Origin: Neofusicoccum parvum
Taxonomy: Eukaryota; Ascomycota; Dothideomycetes; Botryosphaeriales; Botryosphaeriaceae
DNA length: 64,000 nucleotides
NCBI GenBank assembly: GCA_020912385.1
Contig: CP087217.1
Span: 1,302,001 to 1,366,000 of the forward strand
Direction of reading: 5' to 3'
A model generated the notes under the pieces. It had not been told where the DNA came from. It saw nothing but the letters and a program-made list of their open reading frames with translations, and did no database searches. Below, piece after piece: positions 45,656 through 56,530 of this stretch. Both the position numbers and the translations under genes were made by a program. Every line of letters begins with the position of its first letter. The first letter of the stretch is position 1.

Positions 45656-46861
45656 CTAAGCCTCCGCCTCCTTCGCCTTCTCCGCCTCCTCCCTCGCCGT
45701 CTTCTTCTCCGCCACATACTTCTCCACCCTCTCCACTAAGCCCACCAACACCTCATCCCCCCTCTCCACCCTCTCCAACGCATCCTTCGCCGCCCTAGTC
45801 TTCGCGCTCTTCTTATTCTGCCCCACGCCCTCCCCCAACTTCAGCCCCTCAAACTCCCACCCCTTCACAAAGAACCCCACCGTGTGCCGCTGCTGCGCCT
45901 TATTCTCCATGACCACCGGCGCCAGATCCTCGTAGTACGCCTTCAGGCCGCTGCCACTGGGCGCGAACGTGCGGGCGGCGCGCTGCTTGACGGCGTCCTG
46001 GGCGGCCTCGTCCTCCTCGCCGAAGGCGTCCGCGCCCGGCAGCAGCGGGCGCCACAGCGCCTCCAGCCACTCCTCTGCCCGGCGCTGTGTCGTTCCCGCG
46101 TCCTCCAGCGCTAGCGCCCCGACGTAGGCCTCGAACACGTCGCCCAGCACCTTGGTCCACGCCGCGGCCGACACGTGCGTCTGCGCGAGGTTCGCCGCCA
46201 GCCGCCGGTCGAAGCCGTAGCCGCGCGCGAAGGCCGCCAGCCGCGCGTTGTTGACGAGCGACTCGCGGATCTGCGACAGCCGGCCGCCGGTGAGGGTGGC
46301 GGGGTAGTGGCGCCAGAGGAGGTCGGTGGCGGCCATTTCGATGACCGAGTCGCCGTACCATTCGAGGCGGTCGTAGGATGGGGCGGTCGGGGTGGCGGCG
46401 GAGGTGTGTGTGAAGGCGGTTTTGGCGTGGGTGGGGTCGAGGAGAGGGGGGAGGGGCGGGAGGGTGGAGGCGGAGGGGGTGGTGGGAGTGGCTGCGTGGG
46501 AGGCGCGTTAACGGTGTGGACGGAGGGCGGGAGGTGGTCGCTGCTGCTTTGGATGCAGTGACAGGGAACGAGGCGTATGGAGCTGTGGTCGGAGGTTATG
46601 GTGCTCTCGCAGGTGCAGGGTCTGCAGGGTGGTTGTGAATGAGGTAGCTTTACCATTGTGCTTCCAGAGGTCGGGGTCTTGGAACTTGGCGGCATTGGTG
46701 TCCTTCTTGGGATAGGCATTGGCACCAGTGGCGGCGGAGCTGTGATCGCGCTGGTTGCGCGCGCGCTTGTTGGGATTGCGGTCGTTGTTGTATGGGCCGT
46801 CAGGACGCGGACGCTTCGCGTTGCGGCCGGCCTGGTAGCCGGGACCTCCGTTGTGCTTCAT
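45656..46861 (-). CDS. RNT1: Nuclear ribonuclease III (Rnt1/Pac1 type)
   Basis: Two exons: MKHNGGPGYQAGRNAKRPRP...DLWKHN, then from a junction Ala codon ATPTTPSASTLPPL onward. The intron of about 145 nt starts GTAAAG and ends CCCACGCAG. The RNase III signature is DRLEWYGDSVIEMAA, with TGGRLSQIRESLVNNARLA and the second metal-binding block LGDVFEAYVGALALED. A double-stranded-RNA-binding domain follows (YYEDLAPVVMENKAQQRH...KSAKTRAAKDALERV), then a Lys/Glu-rich tail. The basic N-terminus (NAKRPRP, NKRAR) suggests nuclear import. Family role: cleavage of pre-rRNA, snRNA and snoRNA hairpins. It is shorter than yeast Rnt1. A single RNase III domain without helicase or PAZ excludes Dicer. Confidence 0.9.
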
Positions 46862-47188
46862 GCCTGGCGATTCGAAGCCGTAGGGCTGCTCAGCGCATAT
46901 GGGAGGAATCTCCAGAGTGCAGGAACCGGACCGGCAAGCCAGAGCACCTGCACAAGAGGACGCGGAGCAACTGGCGAGCCAGAGAGGCGGAGCTGGCGAG
47001 CGACAGAAAAGTGACGGCGATCCGAAGAGCTGCCCCGCTAGCGAGCGGGAGCCATGCCGCCATCGGCCTAGCGTCAGCGCGAGCTCACGCGGGCGGTGAA
47101 GTTTCTGCCGCCTGCCGCCTCGACTTCGCGCACCACGTCCGGCCCACGGCTGATCGTCGTCGACGCCATCCACCCCAACCCACCAGCT
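46862..47188. promoter_or_regulatory. Shared divergent promoter, RNase III / mS33
   Basis: The two start codons are 327 bp apart on opposite strands, so both promoters must lie here. No individual element stands out. Confidence 0.5.
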
Positions 47189-47783
47189 ATGTCGGTCCCC
47201 CGCCAGCGCATTTTGGCCCTCATGCAGGTTCGCCTCCCGCTCCCCCTCTGACCGCGCATCTTCCATCAATGGCTACCGGCACCATGTTCCCTCTTGCAGT
47301 AGACTGACACCTCCGCCGCGACAGGCCCAATGCAAGGTCTTCAACACCGTCTTCAACCCGGAGGGCAACCGCCTTGGGACCAAGGTCCTGCGCGAGCGTC
47401 TGAAGGGCCCGTCCGTCGCCGCATACTACCCGCGTCGCATTGGCACGTTCAACGATCTCGCGAAGCTGTATCCAGAGTGGGAGGGCTTGGACATTCAGGA
47501 GTGGGATCGCCAGGAGAAGATTGCTGCGTACGTTACTCTCGTGGGGGGTTTTTTTCGGTGGTGGTTTGCGCTCGTGGATGTCAGGCGGGGTCCTGTGGGA
47601 GCAGGTGCATGGGTTGAGAATGGTTATGCTGACGATTCTGGATTTATAGGCTTAAGGCTCGCGGAAAGGGCGCGCCGAAGAAGAAAAGGGGGCCTCCAGG
47701 TGAGCATTGGTCGCCGTATTGTAGAAGGTGTGACGACTGACGATTTTGCAGAACACAAGTCAAAGGGTGGAAAGAAGAAATAG
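47189..47783 (+). CDS. RSM27: Mitochondrial small-subunit ribosomal protein mS33 (Rsm27)
   Basis: Four exons: 47189-47227 (MSVPRQRILALMQ), from 47325 (AQCKVFNTVFNPEGNRLGTK), then LKARGKGAPKKKRGPP and EHKSKGGKKK. The blocks FNPEGNRLG, LRERLKGPSVAAYYPRR, FNDLAKLYPEWEG and the basic KARGKGAPKKKR tail are those of fungal mS33. It is a component of the 37S mitoribosomal subunit and is encoded in the nucleus. The third intron is short and the last exon carries only the Lys-rich tail. Confidence 0.93.
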
Positions 47784-48028
47784 ACGGCAGACCGTTGCGT
47801 TTGACCTCTGTATCATATGTAGAGCATCGACTGGCGTTCATGGGAACTTGGGCTGGAAATATTTGGGTGAGCAGAATTTGTGTACGTTCAGAGGACATAT
47901 ACCCCGTCACAAACAATTGCGGGTTACGTTCATGTTTGGAATGGATACGATGCATTGTGAATTTACGAAGCACGTGGCGACTTTTTTTGATCCAGACATT
48001 ACGAGAATTTACATCCTATATACCGAGG

Positions 48029-49556
48029 TTATGACTTCACTGCCTTCTCCGCTGCCGCCGATGGCTGCTCCTTGCCCTTCCTCTTGACCTCCGTTCCCGG
48101 CGGCACCTTCAAGCCACCAAAAACAAGGCCGCAAACACCGACCATACCAGCTCCACCAACCGCATACGCGAACTCGCGGCCCGCCCACCAGTACAGCGAG
48201 CAGAAAACCAGCGGGCCGATAGAACGACCGATTTGACCTGCAGGAATTCAGATTAGCAATCTAGTCCCCGAGAGGTCATCTAGCAGGCGGCAAGAGCCGG
48301 AAAAGGACAAGACTTACCCCAACTGCGGTGGTTCCCCAGCTTCCCGCCCCTCTCGCCCTGGCTGGCCTCGAAGCTGCTCAGACTGTTCAGCCCGGTCACG
48401 ACGGTGGCGCTCGTGACGGCCAGGCAGGCGGCGGCGGCGTACAGCTGCTTCTCGGTGGTGAGGCGGCCGAGCAGGAAGAAGCCGACGGCGCAGCTCAGCA
48501 CGCCCGTCTGCACGACGCGCAGCGGGTGCAGCCGGCGCGTCACCGAGCCCTGCAGCAGCGACGCGACCAGCCCGATGAAGCCGAGCAGGCGGCCCGACTG
48601 CTTGGAGCCGTACGCGAACAGGTCGTACGTCATGAACGGCAGCGAGAACTCCATGCCCGAGAAGAAGAGGATGAAGATGAAGTGCGTGAAGTTGAGCAGC
48701 GCGTGCGAGTTGGTGCGGACGAGCGGTTTCGCGGGCTCCGGCGCGGCCTTCTTGCCGTTCGCGGTGGGCTTGGAGTCGGACGCGGCGGGCAGCGTCTCCG
48801 GCAGCGCGAAGTAGAGGTACAGCGTCTCGGTCACGATCAGGAACAGCGAGAAGCCGGCGGCCGTCGCGAACGGGTTGGCGGCCACGGTCGTGATGGTCGA
48901 GAGCCAGGCGCCCAGCGCTGGCCCGAAGGTGAAGGCGATGCTGAAGCACGCTCCGACGAGAGCCATGGTCGCGCCGCGCTGCGAGTCGTCGCTGATGTCC
49001 GTCGCGATGGCCAGCGCGAGCTGGACGTTGCCCTCGCTCAGCCCACCGACGACTCGCGACGCCAGAAATGTGCGGAAGTCGGTCGCCGCGACCCACAGCG
49101 CCACGGAGAGGATGTTGCCCGTCATTGACCAGAGCAGCGCCGTGCGCCGGCCATATTTGTCCGAGAGCTTGCCGATTATGGGGGACGCGATGGCCTGGAG
49201 GAAGGAGAACAGCGAGCCGAGGGCGCCGCCGAGTAGCACGATGTCGTAGCGGTCGTTGATGGGCTTTGCAAAGGAGTTCTTGTACGCATTTAGGCCGGCT
49301 AGTACGCTGTTTAGGACGGTGTTGGAGGAGGCGTTGGCGGCTTCATGGTCACGGTAGAACTCCAGGAGCTTCGGGAACAGCGGAAGGATGAAAGTGAAGG
49401 AAATCTGGGGAGGCGAATTGTTAGCAATTGACCGTCAGAACATAGCTTTCGTGTGCTGGGGGTGCGGAATACCAGGTCCAGTAGAAGCGAGAAGAATAGC
49501 ACCCGCAGCACCTTCTTGCGGAGCTCTTTGGTAACGGGCGGAGATGTCGAGGCCAT
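48029..49556 (-). CDS. Major facilitator transporter, MFSD10/TETRAN-like
   Basis: Three exons rejoin. The protein starts MASTSPPVTKELRKKVLRVL and continues ISFTFILPLFPKLLEFY after the first intron. MFS motif A is GKLSDKYGRR. The helices of the first half include LLGGALGSLFSFLQAIASP and MALVGACFSIAFTFGPALGAWL. A cytosolic linker (PETLPAASDSKPTANGKKAAPEP) precedes the second half (FTHFIFILFFSGMEFSLPFMTYDLF, LLGFIGLVASLLQGSVTRRL). The tail after the last intron (QIGRSIGPLVFCSLYWWAGREFAYAVGG) ends in a Lys-rich stretch. The RSWGQIGRSIGP block and F-E-A-S-Q-G-E-R-G are typical of the MFSD10 branch; substrates are poorly known (organic anions in animals). Twelve helices are inferred. Confidence 0.85.
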
Positions 49557-49938
49557 GGCGCACCGCAGCTGACGGAGCTCGAAAACAGGAGGTCAGCGTA
49601 AAATGTAGAGAACAAAAGACTTGGAGGGGCGGAAGCTCAGCCGGGGCGTCGAAGGTATATACGTGTCGCGCCGGGGCCCGCCAGTCGAGTAAGATGGGCG
49701 GCGGGACGTATGATCGCCTTGCGGATGTTTCGCGTGCCGGTGATTGGGTTTCGAGTCGCACGCGAACAGGGCGCCACCGACGCTGACGCGCCCGCTAAGC
49801 GCAGATCCCCGCCGGCCCGAGGTGTCTGGTCCCAGGGCTGAGTGAGGAGGGAGGGGTCGGCGCGCCGATATCAGCCACGCCTGCGCTCGTATCTCGCTCG
49901 CGTTCGCAGTCTCGCCTCGTCTCCGCACCCAGGTCGCC

Positions 49939-50767
49939 ATGGCGTCCACAGAAGCTGCAGCCAGGGCGAAGGCCATGCGCGCCGTGCAAGCCCTCTTTGA
50001 CCGGCAAGCCCCCGTCCCCTCCCCTCGGCCCCACCACCGTCTCTCGCTAATGCTTACTCGCCGCACAGGTACAAGCTCATCGCAGCTCAGCGGCCGGCTG
50101 GCCATGTGGTTGGTGCCGCCGCACCGGGCTGTGCCACCATAACGTGATGCTGACTGCCGACCGCTGCTGCAGGACTTCGACAGCGTGGTGATGGAGAAGC
50201 TGAAGCTCGTCGACGCCGGCCCCGAGGGCTTCTCCCAATACGAGCTCACAATCGGCAACGAGTTTTCCAACCTGAACGATGTGATGCACGGTGGAGCCGC
50301 AGGCGTTATTTTTGGTGCGCTGTTCCGCCGCGCCGGGCCCGTGCCAGGGGCTGACGACCTGCAGACATGGCCACCACCTCCGCACTGAACCCGCTGTCGC
50401 GGCCGAATTTTTGGTTGTGAGTGTCTTTTCGGATCTCGTCGGATGCTTCGCACTGACGCTTTGCAGTTTCATGGGCGGTGTGACCCGCACTCTCAACATC
50501 TCGTATTTGCGCGCCGTGCCCATTGGCACCACCGTTCTGCTCACTTCGCGCGTCGTGCAGGCCGGCAAGACCATGGCCATGATCAAGGGTGAGATGACCT
50601 CGCTGGACGGCAAGCTTGTCTATGCGACCGCCGAGCACCACAAGGTCAACGTTGCCATGAACGACAAACACGCTAGTTTCCGACTTCCCTGGGACGATGA
50701 AATCGAGGCGGAAGCCAAAAAGGCAGAGGAGGAGAAAAAGAGAAATGGGGGGAAGGCGAAGCTGTAG
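49939..50767 (+). CDS. Hotdog-fold acyl-CoA thioesterase (ACOT13/PaaI-like)
   Basis: Five exons rejoin: MASTEAAARAKAMRAVQALFDR, YKLIAAQRPAGH, DFDSVVMEKLKLVDAGPEGF...GVIF, DMATTSALNPLSRPNFW, FMGGVTRTLNISYLRAVPIG to the stop. The hotdog core is visible: NLNDVMHGGAAGVIFDMATTSAL (HGG-x3-x-x-D) and YLRAVPIGTTVLLTSRVVQAGKTMAMIKGEM. The family hydrolyses acyl-CoA esters, often in mitochondria. The C-terminal tail is unusually charged (EAEAKKAEEEKKRNGGKAKL). The first intron appears to use a GC donor (GACCG/gcaagc) because no GT there keeps the frame. The ATG at 49939 has no in-frame rival. Confidence 0.85.
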
Positions 50768-53111
50768 ATCGCGCGTTTAGTCGTCTCAGATTTAGGCAAG
50801 GATGTTTTGGAGAGATGGGTAGATTTGTTCAGATACCATGAGAATCAGTACTCTACAGGGAGCTGGCATCTGTGCTCTTCTTGGAGCGTCCAAGTGCGTT
50901 GCTGCTGGTCGATTTCTAGCTGCCACTGCATTGCTTCGTCTGCCAGCCGCCGCGGGTGATGCCATCAATCGCAGCCACTTCTGCTGCTGCGCACCTTCGA
51001 TTTCTGCATTTTCGGCCTGTCGTAACTCCTTTGTCGTGGTTTCAGACCTTCTGCCCTGTCCACCAGAGTGTGGTGCGCCCCTGCAGGAGACATCACTTCC
51101 TGGCCACTGCCTGGTCCTGCCTCGCCCAACAAGCTCCTTCCGTCTTCGCCCATCCTGAGCCCGATCACGTCGCTGCTTGTCAGTCCACCCGTCGTGATGA
51201 CGGCAATGGGTCAAAAGCCTGCCAGACGTCCGCACCGCCATGCACCCTGAGCACCATGTCAGTAGTTGATGCAAATTTGCAGAAGTGCTCATCTGGTACC
51301 TGCAACCCATCTCTCCAATTCACACGATCTACCGGTGAGTGGACAGTTTGCTGCACTGCTGCGCAGTCAATGATTACTGCTTGCCGCGCCCCCAAAGTGT
51401 CTGCCCATCTAGCTCTCCTCCTGCAGTTCACGCCCCTGCGCCTCCCTCAGCAGCTCTTATGACCGCTGCCTGGAGCTCGCTTGCTGACTGTCCAGCAGGC
51501 GCGCCGACCGCGCTTCTCGAGTATAAAAGCTGGTCTCTTTCTCGCCCCGAACCTGTTCTCCTTTTCTCCCTCATATCATTAATCAACACCACCGAGAGGC
51601 CAAGGTGATCATGAAGACCTTGGCCTTGCAAGGTCCACTGCATTGCACAACGTGGCTAGGTATCCTTGTATCAGCCTGCCTGCGGGCGTACTCGGACAAT
51701 TTTTGATTTCCACATGTGGACGTGGTCTTGGACCTCGATCTTAGCACCAGACTCTCATTTTTTTCGTTGTCGCTCTCGCCATGCGCGGGGCTTCAAGGAA
51801 GGAATCGAGGCGCTCTCAACTCACTTTTCCGGGCGGACAAGACCGTCAGCGACGCACCGCAACTGTCTTATTTCGCTCTCTGACAACGCGGTCTTTGCTT
51901 TGCCGCCTTTCCGTGATGCTCACAGCAAGTGTACCCTCTCACTTCAAGAGCTCTGATTCTCCAGGCTGACGTGCCAAGTAGCAGGCTGTTCATCTTGTCT
52001 CCGCTGCTCTTACAAATGTCGTCCGCATCGATCCGTTGTCTGCAAAATCGTCAGCCCTGTCGCACATGGTCGACAAAATCTCGACGCGCCAGTACGCTTA
52101 TTGATCGCAACTTCTTCCCGCTTTGACATCAACACGCCACACGTACCTTCGAGTTCGTTTTAGTAAGACGTAGGCACCGCGATAGCCAGGCGTAGACATT
52201 GGGAAGATGGCGGATACCACAACGCAGTGAAGCAGACAGGGGCATTGCCGGCAATGCTTTGGCGGAAGCGCATCTTGCCATGCGTTGAGAGTCAGCAAAT
52301 CTCAGACTGGACCAAAGCAATATTGCGGCCGTTGTGTTTAGTGGCGGAGGCGGAGAAGACTTACCGCCGGATATTATAGCCTATACAGGATCCGAGAAAC
52401 GCAGTCGATATTGCTGCAGACTCTTAGATGTGCAGGTCTGTGGAGGCAAAATGGTGCTTTCGGGGGATCTTGTTGTGACGTGGACATGTTTACTGGGCTT
52501 TTCGTAGCCAGGACGGAGGAGGCGGCTAGACTCCTGGAGATTGGAATAGTTGCGCGGGAGAGGGCCTTTTATAGGTTTGAGGTGCTGGAGCTGTGTGACT
52601 CAGTGGAATGGAGTTTTTCTGTTGGCTGGGCGAGACCATGGTTGGCTTGGGTGCATTTGTGGGAGCGTGGCTTGGTTGCGGTCTTTAGAGTGGGTCTACC
52701 GAAGTTGGACGGTCGGCGTCCTTATCCGAATGGGTGAAATCACGGAAGCTGGTAACGATGGTTTCCAAAAATTCTCGGAAACGTGGCATATTGCTGGCTA
52801 TAGTGGGCTGGTCGTGCTTGATATCTCGGTACGGTGATGATTTATTTCGTAAGGTGCCTCGCTGGACTGTGTGGACATCGGAATGAAAGAACCCTGAGAC
52901 CTAAGCCGGGATGCGCTCTGCATTTAGGTGCAGCATCTTGATCAGATATCGTGCATGCACTACTTGGATCTCTCAATGTGTATTTAGTAGTGTTGAGACA
53001 GGTAATAAATCGTCGGGCAGGCTCTCAGTGGAAACGGCCCTAAGCGGGATAGTGCGATTACGTGTAGACGGTGCCGCACATCTCCGGCACGACGTTCACA
53101 TCCCATTACAC
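50768..53111. other. 2.3-kb intergenic region; no gene seen
   Basis: Frames of up to about 170 codons occur on both strands without domains. A TATA-like element (gtataaaagc, near 51522) precedes a short pyrimidine-rich stretch at 51536-51570 and could mark a transcript start, but no protein-coding frame follows convincingly. Confidence 0.4.
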
Positions 53112-54809
53112 ATGCCGCCCTCGATCCGCTCAACTCAACATGCGCCATTGTCGTGTACTGCCTGCTACGCAAGGAAGGTGAAATGCAGCAAAGACATTCC
53201 CTGCCGAGGCTGCATCAGCCGCGGCGTAGCGTTGAACTGTCGACGCGAGACGGTTCGCGTGCGCGGCCAGATTCGCACTGCCGACTCTGCGAGTGGAAAT
53301 CCCAGCTATGAAGCCTTGCTTCAGGAAAACGCACGCCTCGCTTCTCTCATATCAGCCCATGACCAGGCCGGGAATGCCGCAGAGTCCACGCTCTCTGATA
53401 GTTCCGTGGTGGACATGACTGAGAAGTACGAGGGGCGTCTTTTCAGTGCTGTCGGACAATCAAGGGAGCCAAGGACCGTCTTCCAAGACAGCCACGCTCT
53501 GTTGCCTTCGAGGAAATGCAGCAACATATTTCTCCAGCATGCTGATGTTTGGACATCCTGGATCCACTTCGCCTTTTTCTTTCCAGACTTCCAACAAGAG
53601 CACGATCAGTTCTGGCTGAGGTTTTCCTCGTCTTCTTCACTGAACAACGAGGACCCGCTCTGGCTCGCCATCTACTTCAGCGTCTTATCTTCCACCCTCC
53701 TGTTCATGGACGACACGGAATTCACGCAAAGCACGCCGCCAATCCCAGACCAGCAAGCTCTACTGCGGAACTGGTACGACTCAGCGCTCTACTTCCTCGA
53801 CAAGGGAGACTTCCTGCAGAAGACCCGCCTTTCCGTCGTGCAAGCCATCACCATCCTCGGCATCGTCGCCACCAACATCGGCGACACCTGCCGGCACTCC
53901 AACCTCTGGGCCTGCGCCATCCGCATGGCCCAACAGCTCCACCTCGGCTCCGACCGCGCCAACCTGCACGAGAGCCCGGTGGCGCGCGAATCGCGACGGC
54001 GGCTGTGGTGGACGCTGGTGCTGTGCGAGTGGCTGCCCATCCCCGCGCGCACGCCCTGCATCGCCGACACCGACTTCGCGTGCGCGCTGCCCGCCGACGT
54101 CGACGACGGCCAGCTGCTCCGCGGCGGCCGCGCCCAGCCCGGCAGCCCCGCCCCGCGCCCCATCCAGTACCACGTCGCCATGGGCCGCGTCGCAATCATC
54201 TACTACCGGCTGCGCAGCAAGATGCGGCTGCGCCGCTGGCCGGCCGCCGACGTCGCCGCCTTCGTCGTCGCCGCTGACGACCAGCTGGCTGCGTTGATCG
54301 GCGACCTGCCCGCGCACCTGCAGAACGACGAGCCCGCGACGGCGGAGACGCGCGAGCGCGACGCGGCGCTGCCGTGGATTCCATGGCAGAAGAAAAGCTT
54401 GGCGATGGTGTTGCTGTATCACAGGATTGCGGTCAATCGCGTGCTGCAGACGCATTGGCTGGAGGGGTCGACGAATTATGTACGGGCGAGGAGTATCTGC
54501 TTGAGCTCGGCGGTGGCCATTGTGAAGTCGGCGCTGGCCGGGATGGCGGATTTTTCAAGGCTGAGGCCATGGTATGTTTTTCTTTTGGCTTTGGTTGGTG
54601 GCGTGGCATTGACTTTGTGTAGGGCTCTCGCGATGCATGTTTTCTCGGGCACGGTGACGCTGGCGCTCGAGGTGAAAGGGAGCAGTGTTCCCTCTCTGGA
54701 CTATTTGGAGAGTATAGCTCAAGGGAAGGAATTCTTGAGGAAGGTGGAGTCACAAAACATGGTTGCGAGGCACGCACTGCAGATTTTAGATGACTTGATT
54801 GAGGAATAA
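53112..54809 (+). CDS. Zn2Cys6 transcription factor with fungal-specific middle domain
   Basis: The start MPPSIRSTQHAPLS leads straight into the zinc cluster C-TA-C-YARKVK-C...C-RG-C-ISRGVALN-C (Cys spacing 2-6-5-2-8), the GAL4-type DNA-binding unit. A short coiled-coil stretch (NPSYEALLQENARLASLIS) should mediate dimerisation. The fungal_trans region has WLAIYFSVLSSTLL, RNWYDSALYFLDKGDFL, SVVQAITILGIVATNIGDTCRHSNLWACAIRMAQQLHLGSD and ESRRRLWWTLVLCEW. A 51-nt GTATGT...TGTAG segment near 54571 is probably a phase-preserving intron: removing it joins FSRLRPW to ALAMHVFSG. The gene converges on the dioxygenase, 48 bp between stops, and is the likely regulator of the neighbouring dioxygenase and transporter. 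Confidence 0.88.
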   Translation: MPPSIRSTQHAPLSCTACYARKVKCSKDIPCRGCISRGVALNCRRETVRVRGQIRTADSASGNPSYEALLQENARLASLISAHDQAGNAAESTLSDSSVVDMTEKYEGRLFSAVGQSREPRTVFQDSHALLPSRKCSNIFLQHADVWTSWIHFAFFFPDFQQEHDQFWLRFSSSSSLNNEDPLWLAIYFSVLSSTLLFMDDTEFTQSTPPIPDQQALLRNWYDSALYFLDKGDFLQKTRLSVVQAITILGIVATNIGDTCRHSNLWACAIRMAQQLHLGSDRANLHESPVARESRRRLWWTLVLCEWLPIPARTPCIADTDFACALPADVDDGQLLRGGRAQPGSPAPRPIQYHVAMGRVAIIYYRLRSKMRLRRWPAADVAAFVVAADDQLAALIGDLPAHLQNDEPATAETRERDAALPWIPWQKKSLAMVLLYHRIAVNRVLQTHWLEGSTNYVRARSICLSSAVAIVKSALAGMADFSRLRPWYVFLLALVGGVALTLCRALAMHVFSGTVTLALEVKGSSVPSLDYLESIAQGKEFLRKVESQNMVARHALQILDDLIEE

Positions 54810-54857
54810 CAACTTCACCATATCATCAAGCCTTCGGCACAGTTGCCAGGCATATCA

Positions 54858-56124
54858 CTAAATCTGCTGTTTGTATGGAAGAACACCCGCCAATTTCAAC
54901 AAGAGATCATTCTCCTCCGGCTCTTGATAAGGACGAGTCCTCGAATAAGTATCTGGCTGCCCAAGACGCAGTCTTTTCTCGTTGTTTGGGAAAAAGTTCG
55001 CGTGTGGCCAGTGAGTCTACTATTGATCAGTACCAAATAACCAAATCAGTCAGAAGAGCTGCGACGTACTGTTCCCACCCGCTGTTTGAACAACGCTGAT
55101 TTCTTCTCAAGATCTTCAGCTGATGCAAACGCAGCAGGAGTGTAACAAATATCTAACACATCAGCAAGCCTTTCTGTCAGACGGAAACAGATTCAACTTA
55201 CACATGACTGCACGCGTATTCTGAGTCTCCGGCAGGACGTTGTAGTGCACGGTTCTCGAGTCCCAAAGAACCAGATCACCAGGCTCCGCGCACACCTTGA
55301 CCACCTCACACCCCCGGCTCAGAAACCAGTCCACTTCTTCCTGCTGGAAACCAAACCAATCCGCCGGTCCCCAAGTCTCTCTTCCCTTCACATCATGTGT
55401 CTTGAAGAACAAGTCAACCAGCTTGCTGGATCCCTTAACGACAATGAGCCCGCCGTCTTTCGGGCCGTTCGGAGCGAAATTCAGGATGCCCTGTACGCAC
55501 TGCATGCCCTTCCGCAGCGGGGATTGGTCTACATGCGGCCATGGTTCGGAAGCAGGGCGGTCGGTGGCAGGGATTGTCAAGTTCATGCCATCAAAGGAAA
55601 CGAGGAGCTCGTCGGTGCCCCAAAGCTTGGCGAAGGCGTCGATGAGCTTCGGTTCTCTACACGGCGAGTCAGTGTTGCGCTTGACCTGGCTTTTTGACGG
55701 CGTGTGAATTTACTGTCTGGCGTCCCACATCACCTTCTCGTGCTCGACGGCGTAACCATGGTACATGCCGCCTCTTCGGTACTTGTAAACTTGTGGAACA
55801 CTCCACGTGCAATGCATCAGCAGGAACTTACTTCATGTGAGCTGGCAAGTGCTTAACATTCCACGTTGATTTGTCGGCGACATTGAATCCGTAAGGGAAG
55901 CTCTCCAGCCACTGGAACATCCTTTCGACATAGGATTGGGCATGCTCGGGAGAAAGAACTCCCTTCACAACGACGTAGCCGTCTTCATAGAGCTGGTCAC
56001 GCCAGTCACCAGTCTTGACAGTTGTGTCGATGATGGGCTCGTTCTCGTAGTGAGGCATGGTGAGAATCAGAGGGAGGCTTTCGAGACAGGCTGGAGCTTC
56101 TTCGGGACTGCTTATCGATGCCAT
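54858..56124 (-). CDS. Phytanoyl-CoA dioxygenase (PhyH) family Fe(II)/2-oxoglutarate oxygenase
   Basis: Exons 56124-55832, 55773-55714, 55656-55202, 55152-55070 and 55016-54858 give 349 residues. Seen: DWRDQLYEDGYVVVKGVLSPEHA (N-terminal PhyH strand), MKGGMYHGYAVEHEKVMWDAR, the iron pair H-x-D in WPHVDQSPLRKGMQCVQG, GGLIVVKGSSKL, the distal His in SRTVHYNVLPETQNTRAVM, and YICYTPAAFASAEDL. The last exon ends LAGVLPYKQQI. Fungal homologues of this subtype hydroxylate diverse small molecules, and the physiological substrate is unknown here. The second intron must use the acceptor ccgaag to keep K-G-G in frame. Divergent from the MFS gene (406 bp between starts), suggesting co-regulation. Confidence 0.88.
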
Positions 56125-56530
56125 CGACTCGAATCACCACCATCTTTAAGTACGCCGCTCCGGTTGAAGAGCTCTACGGCGGGGCCCGACGATTGCAACA
56201 TTTGTCGGTCGGGCGGCCGGGGGTCTTGACCAACCGACGTTCACATGATTAAAAGGATTTCGCAACCGCACGCATCTGGTGTTGCTGGTTGGGCTGGCAG
56301 AATCCCCCACTTTGTCCGGGGAAGCAGGCTCGGTCGAGTCACGGCCGAGTTTGAGATCCCAGCATCAACCTTATCGCCCCGCATCTTGCATCCCCGAAAT
56401 GGAATCGTTTCGTTGACACAATATCCCAGAGCTCTGTAACTATAACTGGCGTCTCCCCGCCGGTGGTCTGATGTTCACATGGTCTTTTTTTTCTGTCAAT
56501 TCTCGGCCCCCGACCACACCGCGGTACACA
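56125..56530. promoter_or_regulatory. Shared divergent promoter, PhyH / MFS
   Basis: A 406-bp region between opposite start codons. It contains several CGG and CCG triplets (for example near 56160-56225, ccgctccgg, cgggcggccggg), the half-sites that Zn2Cys6 factors bind, but spacing and orientation could not be tied to a given factor. Confidence 0.45.
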
